DNA of 64,000 bases from the NCBI GenBank assembly GCA_015501055.1, contig JADNYV010000114.1:1-64000 (forward strand). Direction: 5' to 3'. A program made the position numbers and the translations under genes. Within the stretch, counting starts at the first letter, position 1, and every line of letters begins with the position of its first letter. This DNA is from Mucidula mucida. Lineage: Eukaryota > Basidiomycota > Agaricomycetes > Agaricales > Physalacriaceae. Under the pieces are notes generated by a model, which searched no databases, was not told the origin of the DNA, and worked only from the letters and a program-made list of their open reading frames with translations. Of this stretch, positions 21,201 through 32,238 are shown one piece after another.

Positions 21201-22534
21201 ACATATCGCACACCTGCATATGGTTTCCCCGAGCTCGACCCTGCAATATTGGCTCTGCAAGCTGCTGCTAATGCACCGACTTCACGACGAGCGGCAGCTG
21301 CCGCGGCTTCTCTTACTATCGCAAACATGGTAGCATCGGAGAATGGTCAACCTCTGCTGACGCAGGCACCCACAGCCGCACAGCCACAACCTCCGCCACC
21401 ACCAAAGGAAAAGAAACAGAAATGGTTGTCAAAGGCGCCAGAGGTTCCCAAGTCTGTCTTGCGTCCCCGTGCGCGTGTTGGAGCGCCAACGCGTTCGACC
21501 GCGGCTGATGCCACAGACATTACACATTCCCTGGATGTGCCACGGTCAGCTGTCACTGCGAAGAGACAAAAGGAGCTTGAACGAGAAGCCAAGGAACGAG
21601 AGTATGCCGAAGGACAGCATGATAATTTCATAAATGGCGTTTGGCACTGTTCAAATTGTGGTTGCCCAGAAAGCATTGCAGTTGGACGTCGGAAAGGACC
21701 TTTAGGTGACAAGTCGCAATGCGGAACGTGTGGTGTGTATCGTGTTAACCATCGCTCTCCTTACCTAAGTGTTTTCAGGTAAATTCTGGCATCGTCATCG
21801 TCGACCGCGGCCAGTGGAGTACAATACCAGCCCGGAGTATCATTCGAGACGGGAGGTTGAGACGACTCCCGTTAAGCCCTCTAAAAGGAAAGGCGCGGCT
21901 GCCTCTCTTCGTGCACAGGCAGCATCGACTCCTCGGTCTGAACCCGTTTCGCCACGGATAAAGGAAGATGACGATTTCGAAATGCCGCCTTCTCGTATGG
22001 ACAACGCCCTCTCCCCCGTGTCTACAGCTTCGAGCGGATCGGAACCGCCGTTGTCGCATCGAGTAAAAACGAATGGGATATCACAGCCACCTCCAAAATC
22101 ACCATCACCGTCGAATGAGAAACCCCCTTCACCGGATCCGTCCGGTAATTCCGAGCCTCCCAAGTCACCGTCGTCGCAGAGATCTTGGGTACGGTGAACG
22201 CTCCTTGTTCGTGGAGGTGACTAATGTATGTATTACTATAGCCTCCTCAGTGGCTTGCTACCGCCATGCAAGCCATCCAGGTCCGTTACCCGAATGACAA
22301 GTTTGAAGTCGCGCTTCGGAAAGTGAATCAGAGTAGCGAGCCCAAGTGGAGGATAAAGTGTCTGGATTGTCCTGGGAAGGTGAATAGTTCTCCGTCTCTG
22401 CGTTGATGTGTTGTTAACCCCCTTGTTCGTAGTTGTACAAGCCAGGTCCCGGGGAGACGCTCTCTAATTTCGAAGTCCACCTACGATTTAATGGCCATAG
22501 ACGGGTTGTGGAGAAGCGCGTAGCTGGCTCATGA
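18226..22534 (+). CDS. SNF5: SNF5/SMARCB1 homolog, core subunit of SWI/SNF chromatin remodeler
   Basis: This nuclear scaffold protein links the remodeler to nucleosomes. The N-terminal about 165 residues are a Gly/Met/Asn/Ser low-complexity tract (repeats of MGGGGMGG). A Gln/Pro-rich region follows, then PNAQQLNMILSLTGLSREQY, and a basic block with FDVKYPHSRLRK. The SNF5 domain begins LVPIRLEFDVDQHQKMRDTF (near 20160) and has two repeats, the second starting LDIIVGSMKLEDQFEWDLDN (near 20715). A long Arg/Ala-rich linker leads to a GATA-type finger with CSNCG and CGTCG split from KFWHRHRRPRP by an intron (about 21646-21800), as in fungal SNF5. The C-terminus ends at TGA 22532-22534 after FEVHLRFNGHRRVVEKR. 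At least eight introns, all readable. One probable intron (18734-18824) is needed to keep frame inside the low-complexity tract. Confidence 0.92.
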
Positions 22535-22796
22535 TTTATTATTTTACTCTTTTTTTGTTTTGTTGTGCTTATTAGCTACCCGGCTGTCTGTATTCTTATA
22601 AACTTCTGTAATTATGCTATGAATAGGTACATGGATTCTACTCAAGCTCTTTGTGGCGGTGTCAAGAAACAAGCGCAGGTCACTCGTGGTCCTTGGCCCG
22701 CTGCAGGTTGAGTGGCAGGAGTGATTTACTCTTGATACTTACTCCGTCCGTCACATAAATACGGCGAACTCTTTGACGGAAGGAAACGCCTCAGAT

Positions 22797-23368
22797 ATGG
22801 TCGCCTATCAAGCACCCAGCACGGCCTCGCCAGCGCACAAAACATTCGCACAATTCGTGAGCGCGTTCAACGCGTTCAATATCGATGGAATGCTCGCGAC
22901 GTTTGACGACGACTCGTTTGAGTTTATCATCCTGCCGACTGCGATGAAGGTGCCCAAGATGAACAAGCAGCAGTTTGGGGCGTACATGAAGAGCACACTG
23001 GGACCATCCTTTGACGGCATGTCGGTGAGTAGTAGTAAAACACCACGCGTACGCTGTTATGCTGACAATGACATGGAAGATCACCGTACACAATGTCATC
23101 GAAGCGGAGAACACCATCGTCGCGCATGTCCGTTTGACCGTTACCTCTTGGCTCACGACTTTAACTTTGTTTCGGGCAGGCCCAGTCAGACTCCATCTCG
23201 AAACAGGGCACCGAGTGGCACAACGAGTACATCTTCATCTTCAAGTTCACAGCGGGCCCCAGCCCCAAGATCACGTCGTACACCGAGTATGTGAACAGTG
23301 CGTTTGTAGCCGGGTTCACGGCGCAGGAGGCGAAGAAGAGAAAGGCAAAGGCAAAGGCAGTGCTCTGA
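22797..23368 (+). CDS. NTF2-like/SnoaL-type small protein
   Basis: Exon 1 runs 22797-23024 from ATG (MVAYQAPSTAS), then a GTGAGT donor, a second exon starting ITVHNVIEAENTIVAHV near 23080, and a third starting AQSDSISKQGTEWHNEYIF, ending at TGA 23366-23368. The protein is about 140 residues. The pattern FVSAFNAFNIDGMLATFDDD, a central beta-rich part, and WHNEYIFIFKFTAG followed by ITSYTEYVNSAFVAGF matches the cone-shaped NTF2-like fold (SnoaL subgroup). Many fungal relatives are hydrolases, isomerases or binding proteins of unknown substrate. The C-terminal tail is Lys/Ala-rich. No signal peptide is seen, so it is likely cytosolic. It lies 260 bases downstream of SNF5 and convergent with RRP9. 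Confidence 0.7.
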
Positions 23369-23547
23369 AGGATAGGAGGCAATGGTTGGTCTCTGAGGTA
23401 TAGGCGTGCGTTATTACCAGTAATCTCAAATGTACTTTTATATCCTGGAAGACTAGATGAGATGGTTATGACTTGGCAAGAGATAAATGACATACTAATG
23501 AGGAGACAGCGCCACGACTAACGCTCTATTCCAGCCTTTGCCAACAT

Positions 23548-25373
23548 TCAGCCATCGCCCAGTCGATGCTCGCGCCCGAGACCAGCCACCAACAACACAC
23601 GGCCCTCCTTTGTCGGGTCAGCTGCCTTCTGAAAGAACTCTTTGGGCGGGGAAACAAATTGTAACGAATTGACGATGCCCATCGCCGGGATCGTGCCCAT
23701 CAGAGAGAACGACCTGAGTTTGGGATCGAGCTTCCACAGCGTATCTCCCCGTCCCACGAACCTACAACAAAAGCATCAGAAAGGCACTTAACAAAATTGA
23801 GTCAGCTACCAGATGCGAAAACGTCTGAATACCGCAGAGAGCCAAGGGCGGTTATCCACCGAGGCGTTTTGATGACACCTTCGTTTCCGACTGGACGGTG
23901 TGGAAGCCGTGACACAGCGCTTGTGTGAACACGGGCTTCTTTTTCTGTGTGGTCCACAGACTTATGGATCTATGCGAACAAGTCAAGCACAGTAAGGTAG
24001 AGGAAAGACGGCATGCATACCCGCTGTCACCGCCGCTGAGGAAGTTGGTCTCGTCAATCATGGTCACACACTCCAGACTTCCCTCCACAAATTTCTGCAC
24101 TACGCCGCTCTTCTCCTGGTTATCGTCTGCGAGCCCACCCTCAAGGACTTCGCGGATACGGCTTTTTCCTCCCCCGCGAAACACCAACTGAGTCTCGTCG
24201 ATAATCTTCCAATACCGGACCGTCTTGTCCCTCGCCCCGACGCTTACGCATGTCTCGTTCCGCAGCGCATCAAGGTCAACGATGTTGTCCTGGTGGCCAA
24301 AGAGCGTCTCGACGTAGCCCATCACGTTCGGTGACATGTCGTATACTTTTACAGTGCGATCCAAAGAGCCAGAGTATAGCTGATTCGTTCCTTTTCGAAA
24401 AGCCAGCGCCTATAATCAATGAGTTGAAGGGTATTTTAAAATGAAAGAAAGAGGCGGACCGATATTGAGTCTTTATGGCATAATGGTCCGGAAAAGCCTT
24501 TGACGAGTTGGTTGGATTCAACGTCCCATATTATGAGGCGGCGGTCCTTGCCACCGCTTGCAAGATATCGACCGTCTCCGCTGAGGGCGAGGGCGAGGAC
24601 TTGATCGGTATGACCGCGTATGTCGATCGCGGGTGCTTTGCCCTTGCCTTTTATTTTGTTCTGCGCGGGGAACATGGCGAGTTTCTTTGCAGAAACGAGA
24701 TCCCACTTGGTGATGCTGCCATCCTTGCCAGACGTGAACAGATATTTGCCAGACTCGGTCGCGACTGCGCAGGTCACTGGAGCTTTTGCAGTTTTTGTAC
24801 GGAGAATGGTCGTAGGTGGTTCAGAGAGGTCAAACTGCAGAGAACAATAAGTAATAGTAGAAATGGGTGAAATTTTGAGTAGTGTACCGAGTCTGCGACA
24901 AACAAATGGACTTTGCCTGCATGTTCGAGCACGTCCTGCTTTAGTCTGGCAGAGATGAGTTCCCGGTCGATTTCAGCAGCATCGAATTCACCATCGGCTG
25001 CACTCGAACTTAGATATGCAACTTGGATCGTCAACTAACGCGCACCTAGGCTCAATCCCTGCTTGACACTGTCCAAATACAGCTGAGCAAGTCGGAGCCG
25101 TTTTTCTGCTGGAGTCTCGTCCGGATCATCATCGTCCTCGACCGCGTCCTCCTCGTCGGACGGCGCTCTCAAGTCCATGTCGTCAATGTTGGCTCCATCG
25201 CCGTCTGTCTCGTCCGAGTCGAGTTCCTCGTCTCGTTTCTTTTTCGCCTGTTTGCGGACGCCGTTCTGCTGTACGCCTTTTCGCGCCGCCTTTTTCAGGC
25301 TACTAGGCCCAGCGGCATCTGTCGTTCTCTTTCGTTTGCGGTTTTTTGACGAAGTGAAGAATGCATCGGGCAT
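23548..25373 (-). CDS. RRP9: U3 snoRNP-associated WD40 protein Rrp9 (carries two apparent frameshifts)
   Basis: This nucleolar component of U3 snoRNP is required for 18S rRNA processing. Start MPDAFF at 25373 is followed by Lys/Arg-rich nuclear-targeting stretches, an acidic block, and the diagnostic ETPAEKRLRLAQLYLDSVKQ. The beta-propeller follows. Repeats include RGHTDQVLALALSGDGRYL with RRLIIWDVES, SGSLDRTVKVYDM, FGHQDNIVDLDALRNETCVS with DKTVRYWKI, SISLWTTQKKKPVFTQAL, and GSWDGEIR next to KLDPKLRSFSLMGTIPA. The C-terminus is GREHRLGDG. Two single-base losses disturb the last third: near 23888, between QSET and EGVIKTPRW, and near 23733, between DGEIR and WKLD. Each family-like sequence continues at once in the next frame. 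This looks like sequence error or very recent damage in an essential gene. Confidence 0.88.
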
Positions 25374-25836
25374 TGCGAAAAAGAAAGAGAAAAAAAAAGG
25401 AAGATGGAGGGATGGGAAGAACGGACCTCGGGCCGATGATCCAGGGTTTGAACTTGAACTTGAACTTGCAAGTCCAAAATAGATTCTTCCTCTCTTCCAT
25501 GTCGGGGTGGGCTTGGCTTACTCACGAAGCGTAAATCCCCGTCAGGATTTGCGCTGATTATGTGGGTAAAACGCCACAATGGTGTGCGCCTCTCAAACGC
25601 GGGTTAGCCTCAGGCAGCCGCGCCCAGTCGCGTCACAGTAAAAGTGCCGTCCATCCGTTTCGCCATGGACAGGTTATCTACGGCCGTTATGATGCTCATT
25701 CTCCTCAAATGCCGGACCAACTCTCTGTTTCTTCCCCTCATTTGTTCGCCTAACAATCCTGTAAGTTGATATTGTTTTCCAAGTCGCGTGCTCAAGCTAT
25801 GCTAAGACTTTCGTCTCAGAACTACTGACTACATCC
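25374..25836. promoter_or_regulatory. Divergent promoter region RRP9 / F-box gene
   Basis: The roughly 460 bases separate the head-to-head starts of RRP9 (minus) and the F-box gene (plus). A short poly-purine run (AAAAAAAAGG) lies about 20-40 bases upstream of the RRP9 ATG on the plus strand, so it is pyrimidine-rich in the transcribed sense, a common fungal promoter or leader feature. No specific operator recognised. Confidence 0.35.
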
Positions 25837-26984
25837 ATGTTCATCCCACCCGAACTCACTGACGCCATCATCGACCATCTCCAAGGCGATGTGCCTTCGT
25901 TGTCCTCATGTGCACTAGCTTCACGGTCTCTCCTACCTCGCAGCCGTGTGCATCTATTCAGAAACATTGTTCTCGGTCATCCAAGGCATGCGAACTCGTG
26001 TGCCAATTTCCACCATGTCCTTGTTGATGCGCCGTGGATAAAACGGCTTGTGCGCTGCATAACCATCAACGCTGTAAAGCGTGTCCCAGACAACGCAGAT
26101 GGCTTATGGGATGGGGACTGTACGCCCATGAATGACCGCGTACAAGCGCTCCTCTGGAAAACGGCCCACCATCAGCAGTGGATATGTACAGATCCATACC
26201 TTCCACACATTCTCGATGCCCTCCCAAATCTGCAGGACTTCAGCGTTAACTCCGTTCGTTGGCGTATACCCGGACGCGTCGTCGCAGGTTGGGAAAGCGC
26301 AGTTCTTCGAAAGCACATTCATACGTTACGACTGGATTATGTCGAGTTTGACACTATCGCAGGGCTGGTGTCGGTCCTGCGGTCTCTGCCAGAGCTCAGA
26401 ATCCTTAGCCTCGGCGTTATATTGTCGGCATCCCATCCAATAAACGCTCTTCCAGATGGTCCTCTGCTGAAGTTGGAGGAACTAGACATAAATATGGAAG
26501 GCTGCGCGCGTGTCGCAGAGTTCATCGTGACTTCCTCGGACCTGGTTGATTGGGACGTTTTAAAAATCCTTCGCGTACGGAGATGCTACAGGCGTCAGAT
26601 TGAGGTCGCGAGAAAGCTCATTCAAAGGGCCAGCCATTTGGAGGAGCTGGATTTCGGTGAATGTGTGCTACCGACGAATTTTGGTAGCTTGTTGTTCACT
26701 TGACTTTGCAACGCGGAATGTTGACTAGATTCGTAGAAACGCACTGCCCTCCTCTCGCAGTGCATCATCTTACGCATCTGCGAGTTACGATAACGTCGCG
26801 AGCTTCGCTTCACTGGTGGACATGTGCGTTGACCGAGGGCGCCGAACAGTCCGCTTTAACAAGTGTCGACATTGTGGTAGCAATTCCGGATGATATGGAG
26901 GAGTGGGGCGCTCTTCTTTCTCAAGAGAAATTCGCGTCGATGAGATGTGTTAAAGTAATTGGCAATCTTCGTCCCTTGGCCTAG
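25837..26984 (+). CDS. F-box-like protein
   Basis: The N-terminus MFIPPELTDAIIDHLQGD followed by SCALASRSLLPRSRVHLF is a standard agaricomycete F-box motif: (L/I)PPEL at the start, then LxxCALxSRSxxPxxR, then LF. The rest has LRR-like strands (LHTLRLDYVEFD, LPELRILSLGVI, LEELDINMEG, LEELDFGECVL). Exon 1 ends at 26683; a 53-base intron (26684-26736) joins in frame to ETHCPPLAVHHLTHLRVT and the gene stops at 26984. The total is about 364 residues. Such proteins normally bind Skp1 and offer substrates to SCF ubiquitin ligases, but the family is greatly expanded in agaricomycetes and individual targets are unknown. Confidence 0.78.
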
Positions 26985-27173
26985 TCAGGGTCAGCTACTA
27001 TACATGTATACAATCGCGACCTCCATCTTCCCTGTCATGTACTCTCTGGTAGCCGAGTTCCCATCGTAGTACATCATTATGGATCAGCTGAGCGATTTTA
27101 CATCGTGAATTAGAGCCGGCGGATTTCAACTCCCGAACCGACTCTCTTTAATTAGCGTCCATCAACGACAATC

Positions 27174-28396
27174 ATGTCTCAACATTTCCCGACTGCCCCT
27201 CCATGCTCTCCAGCGAGTCCTAGTATTTGACCCGCGCCCAGACTTTCCACTGGTGTCGACGGCGAAGCGCTACTGGAAGGCCGGCTCGTCGCACGATCCG
27301 AATGGCGTGACGCTCATATTCACGCACGGCACTGGCTTTCACAAGGAGCAGTGGGAGCCGACGATTGAGGAGCTGTATCGACGGGCAGGCGTCCCTATCC
27401 GCGAGGTTTGGGCTATCGATGCGCCCAATCATGGAGATGCAGCGCTGTTGAATTACGAGACGCTGAAGTGGGGGTATCAACGTGTTTGTGAGGATACAAT
27501 TCTTACTTTGGGTCTCTACTTGACGTGACGTTTATATCAGTTAGGTGGGGAGACTATGGGCGGAGTGTGCACGCTTTCCTGACCGGTCTTGGGACTGGCG
27601 TCAACGTCGACTTTTCCAAGCGTCGTCTGGTCGGCATTGGACATTCCATGGGTGCTGTTGCCCTGTGCGTTACTCTATGTCTCGAATGTAATCGATAAAC
27701 TTATTCACTTTGCTATGTAGCCTGCTCTCCATGACATTTCAACCGGCGATTCGTTTCGAGAAGCTCATTTTGGTTGAAATCATGACGATGAATCAGGTGG
27801 CTGGGGGAAACACGACATTCCTTGCGGACGGATCGTCAAGGCGTCGGGACATCTGGCCGTCAAAGGAAGAGGCGTACAAGCTGCTCAAGACTCGCTCGCC
27901 ATGGAAGGGTTGGGACGACAGAGTGTTGCGAATATACATTGCATGTCGATGCCATATTTGTGGGACACTCATTGACGACAATCTCTAGGATTCTGGCATG
28001 ACTGCTCTACCAACGAGAGACTATCCCGAGCGTACGGACGGCATCACGCTGAAGTGTCCCCGAGTACAAGAAACGGTTAGTATTTGTCCATCTCCAAGAA
28101 GATCTACTCAACCCTTGCAGGCAAGCTACAGTGACGAGTTGGGTTACTCGTTAGCATATCGTTTACTCGGTCCCTTTACCCAACGGCTGCCTATACACCT
28201 GATATATGGCGCTACCGACGACTATCTATCTTCACAAATCAAAGAAGATGTTATCAACAACGCTGCCGGCAGGAATCTCGCGTCCGTATCTCGAGTACCA
28301 GGTGCTGGACATCTGGCGCCCCAGGAGAACCCCGCCGGTGTCGCAGAGAAGATATCGGATTGTCTTTCTCCGGCGACGTCGAAATCCAAGATGTAG
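27174..28396 (+). CDS. Alpha/beta hydrolase (Lpx1-like), start region disturbed
   Basis: Catalytic features are readable: the oxyanion HGTGFHKEQW (near 27325), the nucleophile elbow GHSMGAV (near 27640), the acid in IYGATDDY (near 28210) and the catalytic His in GAGHLAP (near 28310). Exons join through GT-AG introns near 27485-27545, 27665-27720, 27935-27990 and 28077-28121. The segment FDPRPDFPLVSTAKRYW and the lid are typical of fungal Lpx1-like or 'toxin biosynthesis'-type hydrolases; substrate unknown. The best ATG (27174, MSQHFPTAPP) is in a different frame from HALQRVLVFDPRP just after it. Either one or two bases are wrong near 27205 or a short upstream exon exists. No signal peptide. 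The C-terminus SKSKM is close to, but not, a strict PTS1 signal. Confidence 0.75.
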
Positions 28397-28403
28397 GTAT
28401 AAA

Positions 28404-30560
28404 TCATGCTGTCGCTTTTTGAATAACAGTTATTACTTTCGTTACCCAAAAGTCATTGCCGGGGAGTGATGGCAGTTGTATCGCGTCCCGTGTCTTGCGT
28501 TGGGCTTCAAAAGGTGACTCTTGGGCGATACTTCGCATGTCCGTGGGGCGAGTAGAGAGGAAGGCCTTGAAGAAGCTGACGTCGACCTCTTGCTCGGGGC
28601 GAGGTAGAACATCCATGGAACTGCGCCGCCGTTGCCGAATCCGATGGAGAGGGAGTCTCCTGCGCTGAGCTCCGTTTCCACGGTGGTCGAGCTGTGAGCG
28701 CCCGCCCCTGCCGCGATCTTGGGCTCATACCATGACACTAAAGTCCGATTTTAGTTCGTTCAGCGCAACTTCAGGATCGCACGTACTAATGGCGAGAGTG
28801 TTGGGATCAAAGCAGAAGAGATGTAGATAGAGAGGAATATCCGAAGTGTTCTCAAACATCATTCCGTACCGTGGCTGGCGCGAGGGGAGTACGCGTTTGT
28901 CCACGTACACTACGGTGGGCTCTGTTTCGGAGGCGAGCAGCTCGTCGCCCACCGGCGATACAAGCTTCCCTCTCTTCTCTAGTATTTTCAGAGATACAGA
29001 GACAACGTCCTTTCCATCTGGGCAGATATTGTCCTCGTCAAGTGTGTGACGAAGCGCGCGTATGCGTTTACAACGTGTCGGCAATGGTGGATAGCGTTGA
29101 CAGATACGGACCCCGATAGGCGCGATGGGAGCCCTACCTCGGAGTCAACGATGGCGCTTTTCGCGCCACGATCAAAGTAAACCTGGTCGTTGTCGACGGT
29201 CAGAATGAGATCTGCTACTTGTGCATTGTCTACTGATGAGATGGGCGCGGCGAATGTGTCGGGGTCTTCCTGGCTCGTGTCAAGTAGACGCGAATGTACG
29301 ACGCATCGTTGCAGAATATTTGGAGGATGGCATCGGTGCCTTTGGTTAGACGGGCATACCACACGAATGCAGCCTGGTTTTCGCGCGTCGTGAGGAAGGA
29401 AGGATCTGAGGGGACCAGAATAGATGTGAAAGAGTCCACCTGGGTAATGGACGCTTTGGTGTGGCGGGCCGATGCGCTTGGTACGTCTGTGTCATAGACC
29501 GCATACTCCGATCCGAGTGTGATGCCATGGAGAGAACCTGCATCGAGGATGAAGTTGAAGCTCCCTTTTTGTGTTTGCAAAGGACGAAAGCGTTATCTGC
29601 CTCGTCATACCACGCGTCGAATAATCTCCTTCGGACGTGTTTTCCTTCGCAGTGTGGCGTCTGACTGAGAGAAAGAGTCAGGTATATCAAACTGCAAACG
29701 GAACGAAGGCGCCGCTCACTAATCCGGGGCAGGTAAACGATGCATCAAAGAACTGTATGTGAGCTCCTTGATTGGGTGATCACGTAGGATCTTGAGTAGC
29801 AACGCGTGAATAGACCACTCCCTTGATATTCCCAGGCGGATTGGCGACTGTTACACGCAGCAAGGAGAATATGGAGTTTCGTGCAACTCCTGAGAATCCT
29901 TGAGCGATGGCGACGCTACGTCTGCCGGCCGACCATATTCGACGTCGCAAGTGCTTGTTATGCGTGGCGGGGCTGTGATGATCCGCGGGATGGCGTCCTC
30001 CGGGATTACATCCAATGAGGCCCTGGTCATTCCCGCGACAGCAACAGTCGAGTATCAATGTCTGAAAGGTCGTTAACTGGTTCATGGAACGACGACGAGA
30101 CGTACAATATTATTGCCCTTCTCCTGTGATATTTCATCGAGCAGCGCGCTGATCGTCCGATCAGGGATACCTTCGATCTCCTGGTTCGCCTCGTTCAGTT
30201 CGCCCATGTCCACAGGACACAGCATCTCGAGCTGCCCACCCGATGTCGCCCAATCTTCCCATTCGGCGGGCTTTGGCGACGATGCGCCGTGTCCCGCGTA
30301 GAACACTATGATGGCTGACTTGTCCTTGATTATCGATTCGTCGGTGCCCAGACGCCTGAGCGCAGCGACGATTCCGTTCTGGTCGCCTGCTCGTTGAGGA
30401 GGTGCGAGATGTTTTCGGGTGGGACTTGAAGATCGTCTATTAGGTATTCCTCGAATCGCGTCGCATCCGCGACGGCCGCGCCCAATGCGCGCCATTCGGG
30501 GCTCTGGTATACATCGATGCCGATGATGAGAGCGTGTATTTGGCTTCAGACGCGTCCGTA
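28404..30560 (-). pseudogene. Caspase-domain (metacaspase-like) gene with many single-base frame breaks
   Basis: Right to left: HALIIGIDVYQSPEWRALGA, DATRFEEYLIDDLQVPPENI, ALRRLGTDESIIKDK, then the catalytic His box AIIVFYAGHGASS and the dyad site LILDCC. TRASLDVIPEDAIPRII, HILLAACNSRQSAWEYQG and KILRDHPIKELTYSSLMHRL follow, then a long C-terminal beta-rich region (RLFDAWYDEADNAFVLC, VDNAQVADLILTVDNDQV, RYGMMFENTSDIPLYLHLF) and the end SIAQESPFEAQRK. This is the common agaricomycete caspase-domain plus extension architecture. The frame changes at about eight places; most look like loss of one base in a short homopolymer. After DCC the usual HSG is not readable. It is either a pseudogene or a good gene in poor sequence; I lean to sequence quality. 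Confidence 0.75.
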
Positions 30561-30728
30561 AGAGAGTGCGAATTACGGAGATATGTTTACCTGGGTTGAA
30601 TCATGAACGTACTTGCTGGACTTTAAGCAAACAAATCGGAGGATATTCGCATTTAGGTTCGGATCCAAGTAGGTGCTCGCCAAATACTACCAACAGAACC
30701 GACCAATCGTTGGACATACAACCCCAAA

Positions 30729-31655
30729 ATGGCCACCATAATCGTCTTCGGCCCAACAGGCAACATTGCCTCTGTCGCCGCCCAAACCGCCCACCAAAAT
30801 GGTGCCAAAGTCTGGCTCGCCATGCGCGATCTCTCCAAGGCCATCCCAGGCCTGACCCCCGTGGCCGAGAAAGCCGGCAACTACTCGCGCGTCTACGCCG
30901 ACCTTAGCAAGCCCGACACCGTCGCCGCGGCCGCCAAGACCGCGGGCGCCACGCGCGCCTTCATCTACGTCGCTCAGGGCACGCCCGACTATATGAAGGG
31001 CACCGCCCAGGCGCTCAAGGCCGCCGGCATCGAATTCGTCGTACTCTTGAGCAGCTCTACTATTGGGCATACTCAACCGGCGGACGTGCAGCCGAGCGAG
31101 TTTATCCCGTACACGCATGCGCGGGTCGAGGTTACGTTGGATGAGGTTTACGGGCCAGATGGGTATGTGGCTGTGCGTCCTGGCGGGTTTGCTACGAACT
31201 TGTTGCGGCAAAAGGAGGGTATTCGCGCTGGAGAGGTGAAGATGTATGGGCCCGGGTTTAAGATTGATTGCATTACGCCCGTGGACATTGGTGGGGTGAT
31301 CGGGACGATCCTGGCTGAGGGGCCGCGGGATGGGCAGCGCAAGGTCTTTGTGTATGGCCCGCAAATTCTGTCGCAGAAGCAGGGACTGGAGATTATTGGC
31401 GAGGTGCTAGGGAAGGAAGTCAAGGTTTCGGGCATTGTCGCGGAGGAGGCGTTGGCGCAGTACCTCGCTAAGGGTGCTCCTAAGCCAATGGCGGAGTATA
31501 TGATTAGGTCGTTGGGGGACACAGACCCCGAGTTGGAAGATGGTTCATGGCTTGCGCATTATAAGGAGGGCATGGATAATGTGAAGAAGTATACAGGGAA
31601 GCCTGCCACTGGGTTCCGGGAGTGGGTTGAGGCAAACTCGGAGCTCTTCAAGTGA
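30729..31655 (+). CDS. NmrA-like NAD(P)-binding oxidoreductase/sensor
   Basis: An intact 308-residue frame starts MATIIVFGPTGNIASVAAQ, where the Gly motif GPTGNIA matches the GxxGxxG dinucleotide loop of atypical short-chain dehydrogenases. Ala-rich helices and FVVLLSSSTIG follow the fourth strand, then YVAVRPGGFATNLL and the C-terminal substrate lobe (FREWVEANSELFK). The classical YxxxK is not evident, which fits NmrA-type proteins that sense or reduce substrates differently. It is intronless, unlike neighbours, and its first half is very GC-rich at third positions. It is flanked by the caspase gene (divergent, 170 bases away) and by a truncated copy of the same caspase gene on the other side. 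Role unknown. Confidence 0.85.
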   Translation: MATIIVFGPTGNIASVAAQTAHQNGAKVWLAMRDLSKAIPGLTPVAEKAGNYSRVYADLSKPDTVAAAAKTAGATRAFIYVAQGTPDYMKGTAQALKAAGIEFVVLLSSSTIGHTQPADVQPSEFIPYTHARVEVTLDEVYGPDGYVAVRPGGFATNLLRQKEGIRAGEVKMYGPGFKIDCITPVDIGGVIGTILAEGPRDGQRKVFVYGPQILSQKQGLEIIGEVLGKEVKVSGIVAEEALAQYLAKGAPKPMAEYMIRSLGDTDPELEDGSWLAHYKEGMDNVKKYTGKPATGFREWVEANSELFK

Positions 31656-31896
31656 GCCTGGGGACTTGAAGGGGGTGAAGGATTCATGAAAAGCTGAGCT
31701 ACTGCTGTTCGCATTCAATTTATGCTTCCAACACCTAGTTCCTTTATATGTAAGGTTATTACCAACTCAACATCTTTCTGGTTATATCCTTAAAGAAGCT
31801 TTCTGAAGAGTAGTCGTTGTATAGGGCTTGAGTGTTTCTTATGGACATAACGGGCCACTAAACCTTGCACCTCTTAAGGGGTTGCAAAAATGGGTG

Positions 31897-32163
31897 CTAG
31901 TGCTGGGGAAAAAGTCTGAGGTATCCAGTCGCGTGCTCGTTGATTAGGTGCGAGATGTCGTGTGGCGGGACTTGAAGATCGTATATTAGGTATTCCTCGA
32001 ATCGCGTCGCGGATGCAATGCGCGCCAGTCGGGCTCTGGCATACATCGATGCCAACGATGAGAGCGTGTATTTGGCTTCAGACGCGTCCGTAAGAGAGTG
32101 TGAATTAAAGAGATATGTCATGAACGTAGCTACTTGACTCTGCGCGCGGAGGCTGTAGGCCAA
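31897..32163 (-). pseudogene. Truncated duplicate of the caspase gene 5' end
   Basis: The frame contains SLTDASEAKYTLSS, SATRFEEYLIYDLQVPPHDI and HLINEHATGYL, clearly the same sequence as the 5' part of the caspase gene at about 30360-30580. DNA matches over about 200 bases, including TTGGCTTCAGACGCGTCCGT and GTATTCCTCGAATCGCGTCG. The copy has lost the block encoding EWRALGAAVAD and has no catalytic His or Cys region. The duplication lies on the far side of the NmrA-like gene, in the same orientation as the parent. Confidence 0.85.
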
Positions 32164-32238
32164 TTTGCGCCAAACAAATCAGCGGAGGATATATTTCATT
32201 TCATTTTCTCATACCCTCGGTCTCTACAATAACCCACC

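Noticed and set aside
26700..26984. Second independent ORF after the F-box gene
   Set aside because: A 53-base intron with GTAGCT and CGTAG signals joins it in frame to the F-box gene, so it is the last exon.
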